12,559 bases of DNA, from NCBI GenBank assembly GCA_031413115.1, contig JANOEH010000239.1:1-12559 (forward strand), in the 5' to 3' direction. Source of the stretch: JANPEF01 sp031413115. GTDB lineage: Bacteria > Eisenbacteria > RBG-16-71-46 > DASYSL01. Within the stretch, counting starts at the first letter, position 1; each line of letters opens with the position of its first letter. Position numbers and translations under genes: made by a program. Below, piece after piece: positions 1 to 7,409 of this stretch. The notes beneath the pieces were generated by a model that was not told the DNA's origin, ran no database searches, and saw only the letters and a program-made list of their open reading frames with translations.

Positions 1-730
1 AACGCTTGGAGAGGGTCTGGAACACGAGCGCGCGGTCGGTGCCGACGGACAGGAGCGACACGGGCGGCGCGGCGCCGAACCAGAGCTCCGAGTACGCCTC
101 GTCGCTCGCGACACAGAAGCCATGTCGCGAAGCAAGCTCGAGCGCTTGTTCATACAGCGCGAGCGAAGCGAGCGCTCCAGTCGGGTTGTGCGGGTAGTTG
201 AGCCACAGGATCGCGGTCTCTTGCCAGACAGACGCCGGCACCGCCGCAAGATCCGGCAAGTACCCGCGCGACTCTTCCAGGGGAAAGACCGTCGGCACGC
301 CCCCCGCCAGAGCCGCCCCGCGCTCGTACACCGGGTACGCCGGCGCACCGAACACGACGCGCCGCCTGGGCCCGGTCGGATCGACCAGCGCCAGGTGCAC
401 GTTGAACACGGCTTCCTTCGAGCCGTTGGCGGGGAGGATCTGGGTTTCCGGATCGAGCGCAGCCCCGAACCGCCGGGCGATCCACGAAGCCATCGCGCGC
501 CGCAGAGTCAAAGGCCCCGCCACCGTCGGATATCCGGATCGCGCCGGCACAGCGCTCCTGAGAGCCTCGACGATGAACTCGGGCGTCACCTCGCGCGGAT
601 CGCCGATCGAGAGGTCGATGACGTCGACGCCGCGCGCGCGGGCCGCGGCCTTCTGGCGTTCGAGTTCGAGGAAGGGATAGGTGGCGAAGCGTGCGAGGAC
701 CGGGTTGGCCGGCCGGCCCGCGTCGTTCAT
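1..730 (-). CDS. dapC: Succinyldiaminopimelate transaminase (DapC-type class I/II aminotransferase), 3' part missing
   Basis: This is a PLP-dependent fold-type I aminotransferase, of which 243 residues are visible before the gene leaves the left edge. It probably transfers an amino group from glutamate to N-succinyl-2-amino-6-ketopimelate in lysine and peptidoglycan precursor synthesis. Visible signatures are the N-terminal IDLSIGDP (38-45), the substrate/PLP segment GAPAYPVY (128-135), NYPHNPTGA (178-186) with the conserved Asn182, and SDEAYSELWF (209-218) with the PLP-pyridine Asp210 and Tyr213. QTLSKR ends the visible part, and Lys242 there should be the Schiff-base lysine. The ATG at 730 overlaps the dapE stop as ATGA, indicating translational coupling. 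The dapE partner is why I prefer DapC over LL-DAP aminotransferase (DapL) or another aspartate-family aminotransferase. The family assignment is secure; the exact substrate is inferred from context. Confidence 0.82.
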   Translation of the reverse strand, partial: MNDAGRPANPVLARFATYPFLELERQKAAARARGVDVIDLSIGDPREVTPEFIVEALRSAVPARSGYPTVAGPLTLRRAMASWIARRFGAALDPETQILPANGSKEAVFNVHLALVDPTGPRRRVVFGAPAYPVYERGAALAGGVPTVFPLEESRGYLPDLAAVPASVWQETAILWLNYPHNPTGALASLALYEQALELASRHGFCVASDEAYSELWFGAAPPVSLLSVGTDRALVFQTLSKR

Positions 731-1833
731 GCGGGTTCGCGCTCGGCCTGGGCCGCGGGGGCGAGCGAGACGAAATCGAAAAGCACCCCGTATGCACGGG
801 AAAGGTTCGCGACGGGCACGAACTCCTCGGCCTGGTGCGCCTGCTCGGGCACGCCAGGGCCGAAGTTCACTGCCGCAACACCGCGCTCCGAAAACTGCGC
901 CACGTCGGTCCACGCCTGCTTGCCGCGGCGTGTCAGGGCGAAGCGTCCGAGCAGGTCCTCGATCAGCGGGTGATCGCTGCGCACCACACCCGGCGACGCG
1001 GCGTCGACGAGGTCGAAGTCGAAACCCTCGGGCACCATGCCGCGCAGCTCGGCGACCGCCTCGGCGGGTGTGCGGCTGGGCGCGTAGCGGAAGTTCACGT
1101 TCATGGCGAACGAGTCGGGGATGACGTTGCGCGCGCGGCCACCCTCGGCGGTCGTGATCTGGAACGTCTCGAGGAACTCCACGCCGCCGACGTTCACCGG
1201 CCGTGGCACGAGCGCGGCGAAGCGGGCAAGGAACGGCACGGCCTTGAGGATCGCGTTCTCGCCGAGCCACGGGCGCGCCGAGTGGGCGGCGCGGCCGCGG
1301 GCGGTGATCTTCGCGTTGAGCGTGCCGAGGCAGCCCAGCTCGACCGTCGCATCGGTGGGCTCGAGCAGGATGGCGAGATCGGCGGTGGCGAGCGCGGGCA
1401 TCTCGGGGAAGAGCATGCGCAGGCCATTGCGCTCGAGCGAGACCTCCTCGCACTCGTAGAACACGAACGTCAGGTTGGCGCGGGCCTGGAGCCAGTCGAC
1501 GGTCTTCGCCAGCGCGATCATGACGGCGAGGCCCGACTTCATGTCCGACGTGCCGAGGCCGTACAGGCGGTCGTCGCGCAGGCGGGCCTTCTCGTTGCCG
1601 GCCGGCGGCACGGTGTCGAGATGTCCCGCCAGGATGATCGACGGCCGCTCGGGCCGCTGCGGGCCGCGCAGGACGACGTTGTGCCCGCGGCGCGAGATCT
1701 CGCACGGCGGGCACTGCGGTCGCAACTCGTTGACGATGTAATCGGCGAGCGCGCCCTCGTCGCCCGAGACGCTGGGGATGTCGACGAGCCGCGAGGTGAG
1801 CGCGACGAGATCGGGCGGACGCTGTGTGGTCAC
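727..1833 (-). CDS. dapE: Succinyl-diaminopimelate desuccinylase (M20 peptidase family)
   Basis: This cytoplasmic dizinc hydrolase cleaves N-succinyl-LL-diaminopimelate to LL-DAP and succinate. The full M20 set is visible in the 368-residue product: LAGHLDTVP with metal ligand His71, GTSDMKSG with bridging Asp97, YECEE with catalytic Glu129 and metal Glu130, LLEPT with Glu158, the dimerisation-domain AHSARPWLGENAI (183-195), and a late QAHQAEEF with His333. The whole pattern (LVDIPSVSGDE at the start, TDVAQF and NFGPG near the end) resembles the actinobacterial-type DapE more than the E. coli enzyme. I chose the GTG at 1833 because homology begins there and a GAGGGG sequence lies just upstream, although very close. 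The same frame stays open further upstream, but that part runs into the preceding gene. The gene starts 16 bases after the lipoprotein stop and ends in a 4-base ATGA overlap with dapC. Confidence 0.93.
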   Translation of the reverse strand: MTTQRPPDLVALTSRLVDIPSVSGDEGALADYIVNELRPQCPPCEISRRGHNVVLRGPQRPERPSIILAGHLDTVPPAGNEKARLRDDRLYGLGTSDMKSGLAVMIALAKTVDWLQARANLTFVFYECEEVSLERNGLRMLFPEMPALATADLAILLEPTDATVELGCLGTLNAKITARGRAAHSARPWLGENAILKAVPFLARFAALVPRPVNVGGVEFLETFQITTAEGGRARNVIPDSFAMNVNFRYAPSRTPAEAVAELRGMVPEGFDFDLVDAASPGVVRSDHPLIEDLLGRFALTRRGKQAWTDVAQFSERGVAAVNFGPGVPEQAHQAEEFVPVANLSRAYGVLFDFVSLAPAAQAEREPA

Positions 1834-1849
1834 GACCCCTCGGGTCGGA

Positions 1850-2617
1850 TCAGGCCGACTTCGCGGCGGGTTTGGCGGCCGGCGGAGCGGCCTTCTTGCG
1901 CGCCTGCATCGCACGCAGCCCGCTGAGCAGCAGGTATCCGAGGAAGATCGCGACGAGGATCACCGACACGATCGCCACCCACTGGATCTGCTGGTAGCTG
2001 ACCTCGGCCTCAAGCTCCTGGCCGTAGGCCAGCGGCCACGTCAGCGTGTTGCCCTGCTTCGTCGGAGCGTTCGTGTTGAGGATGGTGCCGGGCACGGTGA
2101 GCACGAGCTCGCCCTTCGCCGTGGGCATCATCGCCAGCATCATCGAGTCGACGGTGGCGCCCGAGGGCTCCGTCAGCTCGAGCTTGTAGGTCAGCGTGGT
2201 CCGGGTGAAGAAGTACTGGTCCTTGACCTCGGACTGGACGTTGGCCGGACGCGTTCGCCGCTCGATCTCGTCGAAGCCCTTGAACGCCTGGCCGCGGACG
2301 CCGAGCTCGGACCACTCGTCGAGCGGATAGTCCGCGGTCGCTCCCTTGAGCGAGTCGGGACGTTCCTTGGCAAACGTGCCGCCGCGCGCCTGCGCCGTGG
2401 CCTCGAACGCGGTCCACGCGAGCTTGGGATCGAGGTGCACGGAGTCGGCGACGCCCGGAAGCAGTTCGGCCCGTTCCTCGACATGGAGCTCGCCATTCGG
2501 GGACACGTTGATGTGGGCGCGGTAGGAGACGCACCCGGTCGCGGCGAGCACGAGGACGCCACCAAGCAGGGTGGCAAGACGACGGACCGACGGACGAAGC
2601 TCGATCTTCCGATTCAT
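1850..2617 (-). CDS. Putative LppM-like lipoprotein with C-terminal membrane helix
   Basis: This 255-residue protein has a basic N-terminus, a hydrophobic stretch (about 14-27) and a lipobox-like LAATGC with Cys29 as the likely lipidated residue; Ala at -3 is a little off consensus. The body (30-205) begins VSYRAHINVSPNGELHVEE, which resembles LppM/DUF3153-type envelope lipoproteins (GC followed by a beta-rich domain), but I recognise it only by pattern. A single hydrophobic helix (about 213-234) is followed by a basic, Ala/Pro/Lys-rich cytoplasmic tail (KKAAPPAAKPAAKSA). It would therefore be anchored at both ends, with the domain on the outer face of the inner membrane. It is the first gene of a unit with dapE and dapC, so a cell-envelope role is plausible. 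The function is unknown. Confidence 0.8.
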   Translation of the reverse strand: MNRKIELRPSVRRLATLLGGVLVLAATGCVSYRAHINVSPNGELHVEERAELLPGVADSVHLDPKLAWTAFEATAQARGGTFAKERPDSLKGATADYPLDEWSELGVRGQAFKGFDEIERRTRPANVQSEVKDQYFFTRTTLTYKLELTEPSGATVDSMMLAMMPTAKGELVLTVPGTILNTNAPTKQGNTLTWPLAYGQELEAEVSYQQIQWVAIVSVILVAIFLGYLLLSGLRAMQARKKAAPPAAKPAAKSA

Positions 2618-2657
2618 GAGCGAGGACCCTAGGTTCCCGGAGAGAACGACGCGGATG

Positions 2658-2669
2658 GGGTGGCCACCC
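2658..2669. repeat. Perfect 12-bp palindrome in the leader of the lipoprotein-dapE-dapC unit
   Basis: GGGTGGCCACCC is a perfect two-fold symmetric sequence lying between the promoter-like sequence at 2692-2720 and the lipoprotein start at 2617. It could be a repressor operator or a short 5'-UTR hairpin. No T-run follows on either strand, so it is not an intrinsic terminator. In GC-rich DNA a 12-bp palindrome can arise by chance. Confidence 0.3.
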
Positions 2670-2691
2670 GGTCACGGGGGCACGAGCGCGT

Positions 2692-2720
2692 ACCCTAACG
2701 AATCCGTCCGGGTTTGGGAA
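2692..2720 (-). promoter_or_regulatory. Candidate sigma70-like promoter for the lipoprotein-dapE-dapC unit
   Basis: Read on the minus strand, TTCCCA (2720-2715) and TAGGGT (2697-2692) are separated by exactly 17 bases. The matches to TTGACA and TATAAT are partial (4/6 and 3/6). The sequence sits in the only sizeable gap (131 bases) between the groEL-like gene and the lipoprotein gene, where a new transcription unit would be expected. It would give a 5' leader of roughly 70 bases. This is inferred from spacing and context only. Confidence 0.35.
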
Positions 2721-2748
2721 GCGTCGATTCGGAGCGCACTTGGCGGCG

Positions 2749-4326
2749 TCAGTCGTCCACGACCAAGGCATCCGCGGTGAGCAGGAGGCCCGCCACGGAG
2801 GCCGCATTCTGGAGCGCCACGCGCAGGACGCGGACCGGATCGACGATCCCGGCCCGGGCCAGGTCGCAGTGCCGGCCGAGCGCCGCGTCGTAGCCCAGCG
2901 TGCCCATCCCGGCTCGGACACGCTCCACCACCGGCCCGCCCGCGGCACCGGAATTCTCGGCGATGCGACGCGTCGGCTCCACCAGCGCGTCCATCACGGC
3001 GCGCACACCGGAGCGCGCGTCGCCGGTCACGCTGGTGAGCGCGTGTTCCTCGACCGCGGCGACGGCGCGCACGTAGGCGATGCCTCCGCCGGGGACGATG
3101 CCTTCGGCGAGCGCGGCGCGCAGCGCGCTCACGGCGTCCTCGGCGCGGCCGCTCCTCTCATGCAGCTCGAGTTCGCTCGCTGCGCCGATCTCGATCGCAG
3201 CGAGCCCGCCGTCGAGGCGTGCGACACGCTCGGCCGTTCGTTCGCGGTCGAAGCGCCCGTGCGCGGTCGCCTCGGCGCGACGCAGCGCGGCAACGTGATC
3301 GAGCACTGCGGCGCGACGGCCGGGCGCCTCGAACAGCGTGGTCATCGCGCGCTCGACGTGCACGCGGCGCGCCTCGCCCAGTGCGTCGGTGGGCAGGTGC
3401 GCGGGATCGAGGCCCGCCTCGTCGCCGAGGACGCGCGCGCCGGTGATCGTGGCCAGATCCGCGAGCCACGCGTCGCGACGATCGCCCGTGTCGGGCGCGG
3501 GGACGGCACAGGCGCGCACACCGCCGCGCAGCTGGTTGACCACGAGCAACGCCAGCGCCTCGCCCTCGATCGCGTCGGCGATCACGAGCAGCGGGCGATG
3601 CGCGGCGACTGCGCGCTCGACGGCGGGCAGCACCTGCGCGGACGCCGTGAGCCGCGCGCGCGCGAGCAGCACGAGCGGCCGCTCGAGGTCGACGCGCATC
3701 TCCTCGGCGGCGGTGACGAAGTACGCGGACACCCAGCCGCGCTCGAAGCGCAAGCCCTCGGTGAAGCGCACCCGCGACGCGGTGCCGTGGCCTTCTTCGA
3801 CCAGAACGGTTCCGCCGCGGCCTACCCTCGCGAATGCGTCGGCCACGAGGTGGCCGAGGATGGCATCGCCCCCTGCCGCGACCGCGGCGACGGCGGCACG
3901 GTCGGCTTCCTCGCGCAACGGACGGGCTTGGGCGTGCAGCGAATCGACGGCGGCCAGCACGGCGCGGTCGAGCCCGCGGCGGACGGCATTGGGAGCAGAG
4001 CCCGCGTTGACCGCGGCGGCGAGGCGGCGGAACAGCGCGTGGGCGAGGACGACCGAAGTCGTGGTGCCGTCGCCGACATCCTGGCCGGTCTTCTCCGCGG
4101 CCTCGCGCACGAGGCGTGCGCCGAGGTTCTCGAAGCGATCGGGCAGCTCGATCTCGCGCGCGACCGTCGCGCCGTCGTTGGTGATGGTGATCGAGCCGTC
4201 GGCCCGGGCGAGCACGACGTTGCGCCCCGACGGGCCCAGCGTCACCGCGACGGCCGTGGCGAGCTTTTCGACGCCGCGGGCGAGCGCGGAACGCGCGGCG
4301 TCGTCGAACAGGACGCGGCGCGCCAT
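2749..4326 (-). CDS. groEL: Divergent GroEL-family chaperonin (Hsp60 paralogue) without GGM tail
   Basis: This 525-residue group I chaperonin homologue aligns end to end with GroEL. The nucleotide-binding and hydrolysis elements are intact: GPSGRNVVL (31-39), NDG with Asp51, VGDGTTT with Asp86, the RAEDAV aspartate (Asp397) and EGIVPGGG (408-415). The apical hydrophobic groove residues are largely retained (GWVSAYF at 197-203, VLPAVERAV, EALALLVVNQLRG), so GroES binding remains possible. It differs from housekeeping GroEL in several usually fixed places: APGFGDRRK is APDTGDRRD here (277-285), and the ISAN stretch is VAAGGD (149-154). The protein stops at LVVDD with no disordered GGM repeat tail. 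There is no groES next to it. It starts 6 bases after the coaX stop with no recognisable ribosome binding site, so its translation probably depends on coaX. It is likely a specialised second GroEL rather than the main folding machine. Confidence 0.92.
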   Translation of the reverse strand: MARRVLFDDAARSALARGVEKLATAVAVTLGPSGRNVVLARADGSITITNDGATVAREIELPDRFENLGARLVREAAEKTGQDVGDGTTTSVVLAHALFRRLAAAVNAGSAPNAVRRGLDRAVLAAVDSLHAQARPLREEADRAAVAAVAAGGDAILGHLVADAFARVGRGGTVLVEEGHGTASRVRFTEGLRFERGWVSAYFVTAAEEMRVDLERPLVLLARARLTASAQVLPAVERAVAAHRPLLVIADAIEGEALALLVVNQLRGGVRACAVPAPDTGDRRDAWLADLATITGARVLGDEAGLDPAHLPTDALGEARRVHVERAMTTLFEAPGRRAAVLDHVAALRRAEATAHGRFDRERTAERVARLDGGLAAIEIGAASELELHERSGRAEDAVSALRAALAEGIVPGGGIAYVRAVAAVEEHALTSVTGDARSGVRAVMDALVEPTRRIAENSGAAGGPVVERVRAGMGTLGYDAALGRHCDLARAGIVDPVRVLRVALQNAASVAGLLLTADALVVDD

Positions 4327-4332
4327 GCGCGG

Positions 4333-5637
4333 CTAGCGGCGCGAGCGTCGGCCGCCGCGACGGCCGCGGCGGCGCTTGCGGCCTGCGTCCGCTCGCGGCG
4401 CAGCCGGCGTCGCGGGCGCAGCGACCGGGGTGGGTGGCGCTGCGGCGGCGGTCGCGGCGGCGGCAGCCCCGGCCTTGCGTCCGCGGGGAGCACGCTCCGA
4501 ACGTGCAGCCCGCTCCGGTCGAACAGCCCGGGGCGCCGGCTCGGGTCGCGGAGCAGGTTCCGGCCGCGCCTTGCGCTCGATGCGGGACTTGCGGGGGGCC
4601 GGCTCAGAGCGCGCGGCTCGCGCGGCTCGCACCGGGCGCTCACTGCGCTCCGGCGCCGCTTCGCGGCGCGGTGTCGGGCCGTGCACGATGATCACCTCTT
4701 CCTCGTCGATCTCCTCGGCCGCGGCGGCGCGCTCGGCTTCGGCGTCCCGTTCGCGCTCGAGCAGCGCAACGGTGCGCGCGCGGGCCGTGCGTCGAGTCTC
4801 CTGCTTCTTGACCCATGCCGCGAGCGACTCGGGCCGCGCAACGGACTCATGGATCAGCCGCAGGCCCTTCAGCGTCAATGCCGCGTCGACGTGCTCCAGG
4901 GTTCCGACTTCGTCCTGGATCAGATAGGCCAGCCCGCCGGTGGCGACGACCGCGGCGCGACCGCCGAGCTCGGCGAGCAGGCGGCTGACCATGCCGTCCA
5001 CCATCGCGGCATGGCCGAGCACGATGCCGGACAGGAGACTCTCTTCGGTCGTGGTGCCGATCGCGTGCTCGGGGCGCCTGAGTTCGATGCGCCCCAGGCG
5101 CGCGGCGCGTCGAAACAGCTCCTCTGCCGCGGTCGCCATGCCGGGGGTGATCGCGCCACCGAGGAAGTCGCCGTCCTCGCCGACGACGTCGAACGTCGTG
5201 GCCGTGCCGAGATCGACGACGATCGCCGGCGCACCCCAGAGTTCGCGCGCTGCGATGGCGTTGGCCAGGCGGTCAGCGCCGACGGCGGCCGGGTCCTTGT
5301 AGCGGATGGCCATCGACGGCACGGTCGCGGCCGACACGATCACCGGCGCGAGGCCGGTCAGACGCTCGAGGCCGGCGGCGAAATCGCTCGTCACCGCGGG
5401 CACGACCGAGCAGAGCACCGACGGCAGCCCGGCGAGGTCGATCGCCTCGGGCGCCATGAGCTGGCGCAGGAGCAGGTGCGTTTCGTCGGAAGTGCGCGGC
5501 ACGCTGCGCAGGCGCCAGTGGAGCACGACGTGCTCGTCCTGGAACACGCCGAGCGTGGTCTCCGAGTTGCCGACGTCGACGGCGAGCAGCGCGGGTCCGG
5601 CGGTCGAGGGGCGGCGGGTCTTCTTGACGGGCGTCAC
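4333..5637 (-). CDS. coaX: Type III pantothenate kinase with long arginine-rich C-terminal tail
   Basis: CoaX phosphorylates pantothenate in the first step of coenzyme A synthesis. Residues 15-264 form a complete ASKHA-fold kinase: phosphate-1 motif DVGNSETTLGVF (21-32), GADRLANAIAA (120-130) for pantothenate and dimer contacts, phosphate-2 motif VDLGTATTFDVV (141-152), GGAITPGM (160-167) and the adenosine motif TGGLAYLI (233-240). Type III kinases usually end near residue 260, but this protein has 434 residues. The extra ~170 residues comprise a charged helix-like part, an acidic patch (EEIDEEEVIIVHG, 308-320), an Ala/Arg/Pro/Glu-rich low-complexity stretch and a polybasic end (RKRRRGRRGGRRSRR). 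The GTG at 5637 overlaps the tatC stop as GTGA and has a strong AGGAGG just upstream. The tail is in frame and uninterrupted; its role is unknown. Confidence 0.93.
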   Translation of the reverse strand: MTPVKKTRRPSTAGPALLAVDVGNSETTLGVFQDEHVVLHWRLRSVPRTSDETHLLLRQLMAPEAIDLAGLPSVLCSVVPAVTSDFAAGLERLTGLAPVIVSAATVPSMAIRYKDPAAVGADRLANAIAARELWGAPAIVVDLGTATTFDVVGEDGDFLGGAITPGMATAAEELFRRAARLGRIELRRPEHAIGTTTEESLLSGIVLGHAAMVDGMVSRLLAELGGRAAVVATGGLAYLIQDEVGTLEHVDAALTLKGLRLIHESVARPESLAAWVKKQETRRTARARTVALLERERDAEAERAAAAEEIDEEEVIIVHGPTPRREAAPERSERPVRAARAARSEPAPRKSRIERKARPEPAPRPEPAPRAVRPERAARSERAPRGRKAGAAAAATAAAAPPTPVAAPATPAAPRADAGRKRRRGRRGGRRSRR

Positions 5638-6596
5638 GCGGCCTCCTCGCCGGGGTTCGACTTGTTGCGCAATCGCTCGATGATCCACGCCACCACGATC
5701 GACAGCGCGTAGAGCGCGACGAGCGGAATGCCGAGGATGATCTGCGCAGACACGACATCGCCCGGCGTGATGAGCGCGCTCACGATGAGCATGCCGACGA
5801 GGGCGATGCGCCACTGCCGGACAAGCCAGCGCGAGGTCACGAGTCCGAGCGCGGCCAGTGCGCCCGCGACGAGCGGGAGCTGGAAGACGACCCCGGTGGC
5901 GAAGGCGAGGTTATAGAGGAATCCGAGCAGGCTCGATAGCCGAATCTGCTGATGCATCGACGGAGTGAGGAAAACCTTGAGCGCGTCGAGCACCAGCGGC
6001 ACCACGACGAACACCGCCAGCGCGGCTCCCGTGAAGAACAGCAGGAGCGAGGCAGCGACCAGCGGGAGCAACATCCGGCGCTCCCGGCGGAACAGCCCGG
6101 GCAGCACGAACGCCCACGCCTGGTAGAGCACCAGCGGCAGGGCGACGCAGCCCCCGAGCACGAGCGCCAATTTGAAGCGCTCACTGAAGGACTCGATCGG
6201 GTCGAGCACGAGGACCGTGCCGACCGTGCGCTGGATCGCCCACTCGAGCGCCGTGCCCGAGAACCACCAGCCCACGCCGGCGCCCAGCAGGATCGCCCCC
6301 ACCGAACGGAGGATGCGGCTCCGCAGCTCGTCGAGATGATGAAGGATCGACAGCGCGGGCGCGTCCGCGTCGAGCGCGAGTTCCTCGTCCGAGCGCGAGT
6401 CGTCGCCGGCGCCCCCGCCCGCGCGGGCCAGCTCGGCATCGCGGCGGGTCGCAGCGTCGGCGCGGTCGGCACGGCCGCGCGCGGCGCCCTCGGCCTCGAG
6501 CTCGTCGTCGGGCCGCGGCGAACGCCCGCTCGTGTGCGCGGCGACGGAGCCCTCGGCGGGTGGGAGGTCGGGCGGAAACAGGTCGCCCTCGCTCAC
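5634..6596 (-). CDS. tatC: Sec-independent (Tat) translocase subunit TatC with acidic N-terminal extension
   Basis: TatC is the inner-membrane receptor for twin-arginine signal peptides and exports folded proteins. The core starts near residue 82 with LSILHHLDELRSRIL (conserved Glu90), followed by about six membrane helices (approximately 97-114, 142-166, 175-203, 222-250, 264-279, 283-305). Conserved cytoplasmic-loop signatures are YQAWAFVLPGLFRRERR (158-174, with Glu172) and TPGD (277-280). The residue matching E. coli Glu170 is Gln239 here, a substitution I recall from other TatC proteins. Before the core lies an unusual ~80-residue hydrophilic, acidic and probably disordered segment; most TatC proteins begin only 5-15 residues before this motif. 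The GTG at 6596 overlaps the birA stop as GTGA, which supports the long form, and only a weak G-rich ribosome binding site precedes it. No tatA or tatB is in the window. Confidence 0.93.
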   Translation of the reverse strand: MSEGDLFPPDLPPAEGSVAAHTSGRSPRPDDELEAEGAARGRADRADAATRRDAELARAGGGAGDDSRSDEELALDADAPALSILHHLDELRSRILRSVGAILLGAGVGWWFSGTALEWAIQRTVGTVLVLDPIESFSERFKLALVLGGCVALPLVLYQAWAFVLPGLFRRERRMLLPLVAASLLLFFTGAALAVFVVVPLVLDALKVFLTPSMHQQIRLSSLLGFLYNLAFATGVVFQLPLVAGALAALGLVTSRWLVRQWRIALVGMLIVSALITPGDVVSAQIILGIPLVALYALSIVVAWIIERLRNKSNPGEEAA

Positions 6597-7405
6597 GACG
6601 CCGCCCCCGCCGCCCGATCCCAGGTGACGGTGACGTCGCCCGCGTGCACGACGGTGGTCGCACCATTCGGCAGTGCGATCTCGAGCCCGCCGTCGTCGGC
6701 CCACGTGCGGGCGGTACCGGTCACGAGGGCGCCGCCGCGCTCGAAGCACACCGTGCGGCCCCAGAGCGAAGACGCGTTACGCGCGCGCGCGACAAGCTCC
6801 GCCGCGGCAGCCGCGGGACGCTGATCAAGCGCGGCGAGCTCGCTCGCGAGTGCGGCAAGAATGCGCGCGGCCATCCGTTCCGCCGAGGGCGGAACAGTGT
6901 TCCCCAGTTCGGCCACGGAGCCGGCAATGGCCGCAATCCCGGGCGCAAAACCCCCGTCCGGCGGCACGAGATTCACCCCGATTCCAACCACCGCCTCTTC
7001 CACGTGACCGCCCTGCGTGCGCGTCTCGACCAGGATTCCGCCGAGCTTCCGGCCACTGCCGTCGGGCACGAGCAGATCGTTCGGCCACTTGAGATCCGGT
7101 GCGCTCGGGCCGAAGGCGCACGCTGCACGCGTGGCGAGCCCGGCCGCGAGCGTGAGCCACGCCGCCTGCCGCGGCGTCCACGACGGCCTGAGATAGAGCG
7201 AGAGATAGAGGCCACTGCCCGCGGGCGACGACCACTCCCGCCCACCGCGGCCGCGCCCGGCGGTCTGGCGCTCCGCGCGCACGGCGAGCGCCGGCACGCC
7301 ACCGAGCGGGCGCAGTTCGGCCAGGCGCGCGCGTCCCTCGGCGAACGCCACGTCGTTCGTCGACGGCACGGTGTCCAGCACGAGCACGGGCAGGAGCGCC
7401 TCCAT
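6593..7405 (-). CDS. birA: Biotin-[acetyl-CoA-carboxylase] ligase (monofunctional BirA)
   Basis: The enzyme activates biotin as biotinyl-AMP and attaches it to the carrier protein of acetyl-CoA carboxylase. Visible motifs in the 270-residue product are PSTND (14-18), the adenylate-binding loop ERQTAGRGRGGREWSSP (45-61), GLYLSLYLRP (65-74), LKWPNDLL (105-112), KLGGILVE (120-127) and GIGVNL (141-146), with a small C-terminal SH3-like domain to the end. There is no N-terminal helix-turn-helix, so this is a group I ligase without the E. coli-type repressor function. I chose the ATG at 7405, 4 bases after the nadC stop. A TTG at 7417 in the same frame, overlapping nadC, would add four residues and cannot be excluded. 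Neither start has a clear ribosome binding site. The gene ends in a GTGA overlap with tatC. Confidence 0.93.
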   Translation of the reverse strand: MEALLPVLVLDTVPSTNDVAFAEGRARLAELRPLGGVPALAVRAERQTAGRGRGGREWSSPAGSGLYLSLYLRPSWTPRQAAWLTLAAGLATRAACAFGPSAPDLKWPNDLLVPDGSGRKLGGILVETRTQGGHVEEAVVGIGVNLVPPDGGFAPGIAAIAGSVAELGNTVPPSAERMAARILAALASELAALDQRPAAAAAELVARARNASSLWGRTVCFERGGALVTGTARTWADDGGLEIALPNGATTVVHAGDVTVTWDRAAGAAS

Positions 7406-7409
7406 CGGG

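Noticed and set aside
2698..2748. Terminator after the groEL-like gene
   Set aside because: Only a weak 6-bp CGAATC/GATTCG pairing with a long loop is found, and no T-run follows, so transcription might continue into the lipoprotein unit.
4333..4845. CoaX tail as a separate small gene
   Set aside because: It is in frame with the kinase without a stop, and no start codon with a ribosome binding site is evident at the boundary. A fusion is the simpler reading.
2740..5712. Plus-strand open frame of about 990 codons
   Set aside because: It is antisense to groEL-like and coaX, both with clear family motifs. Long antisense frames are expected in GC-rich DNA with strong third-position GC, and its translation is Arg/His/Gly-rich with no recognisable domain.
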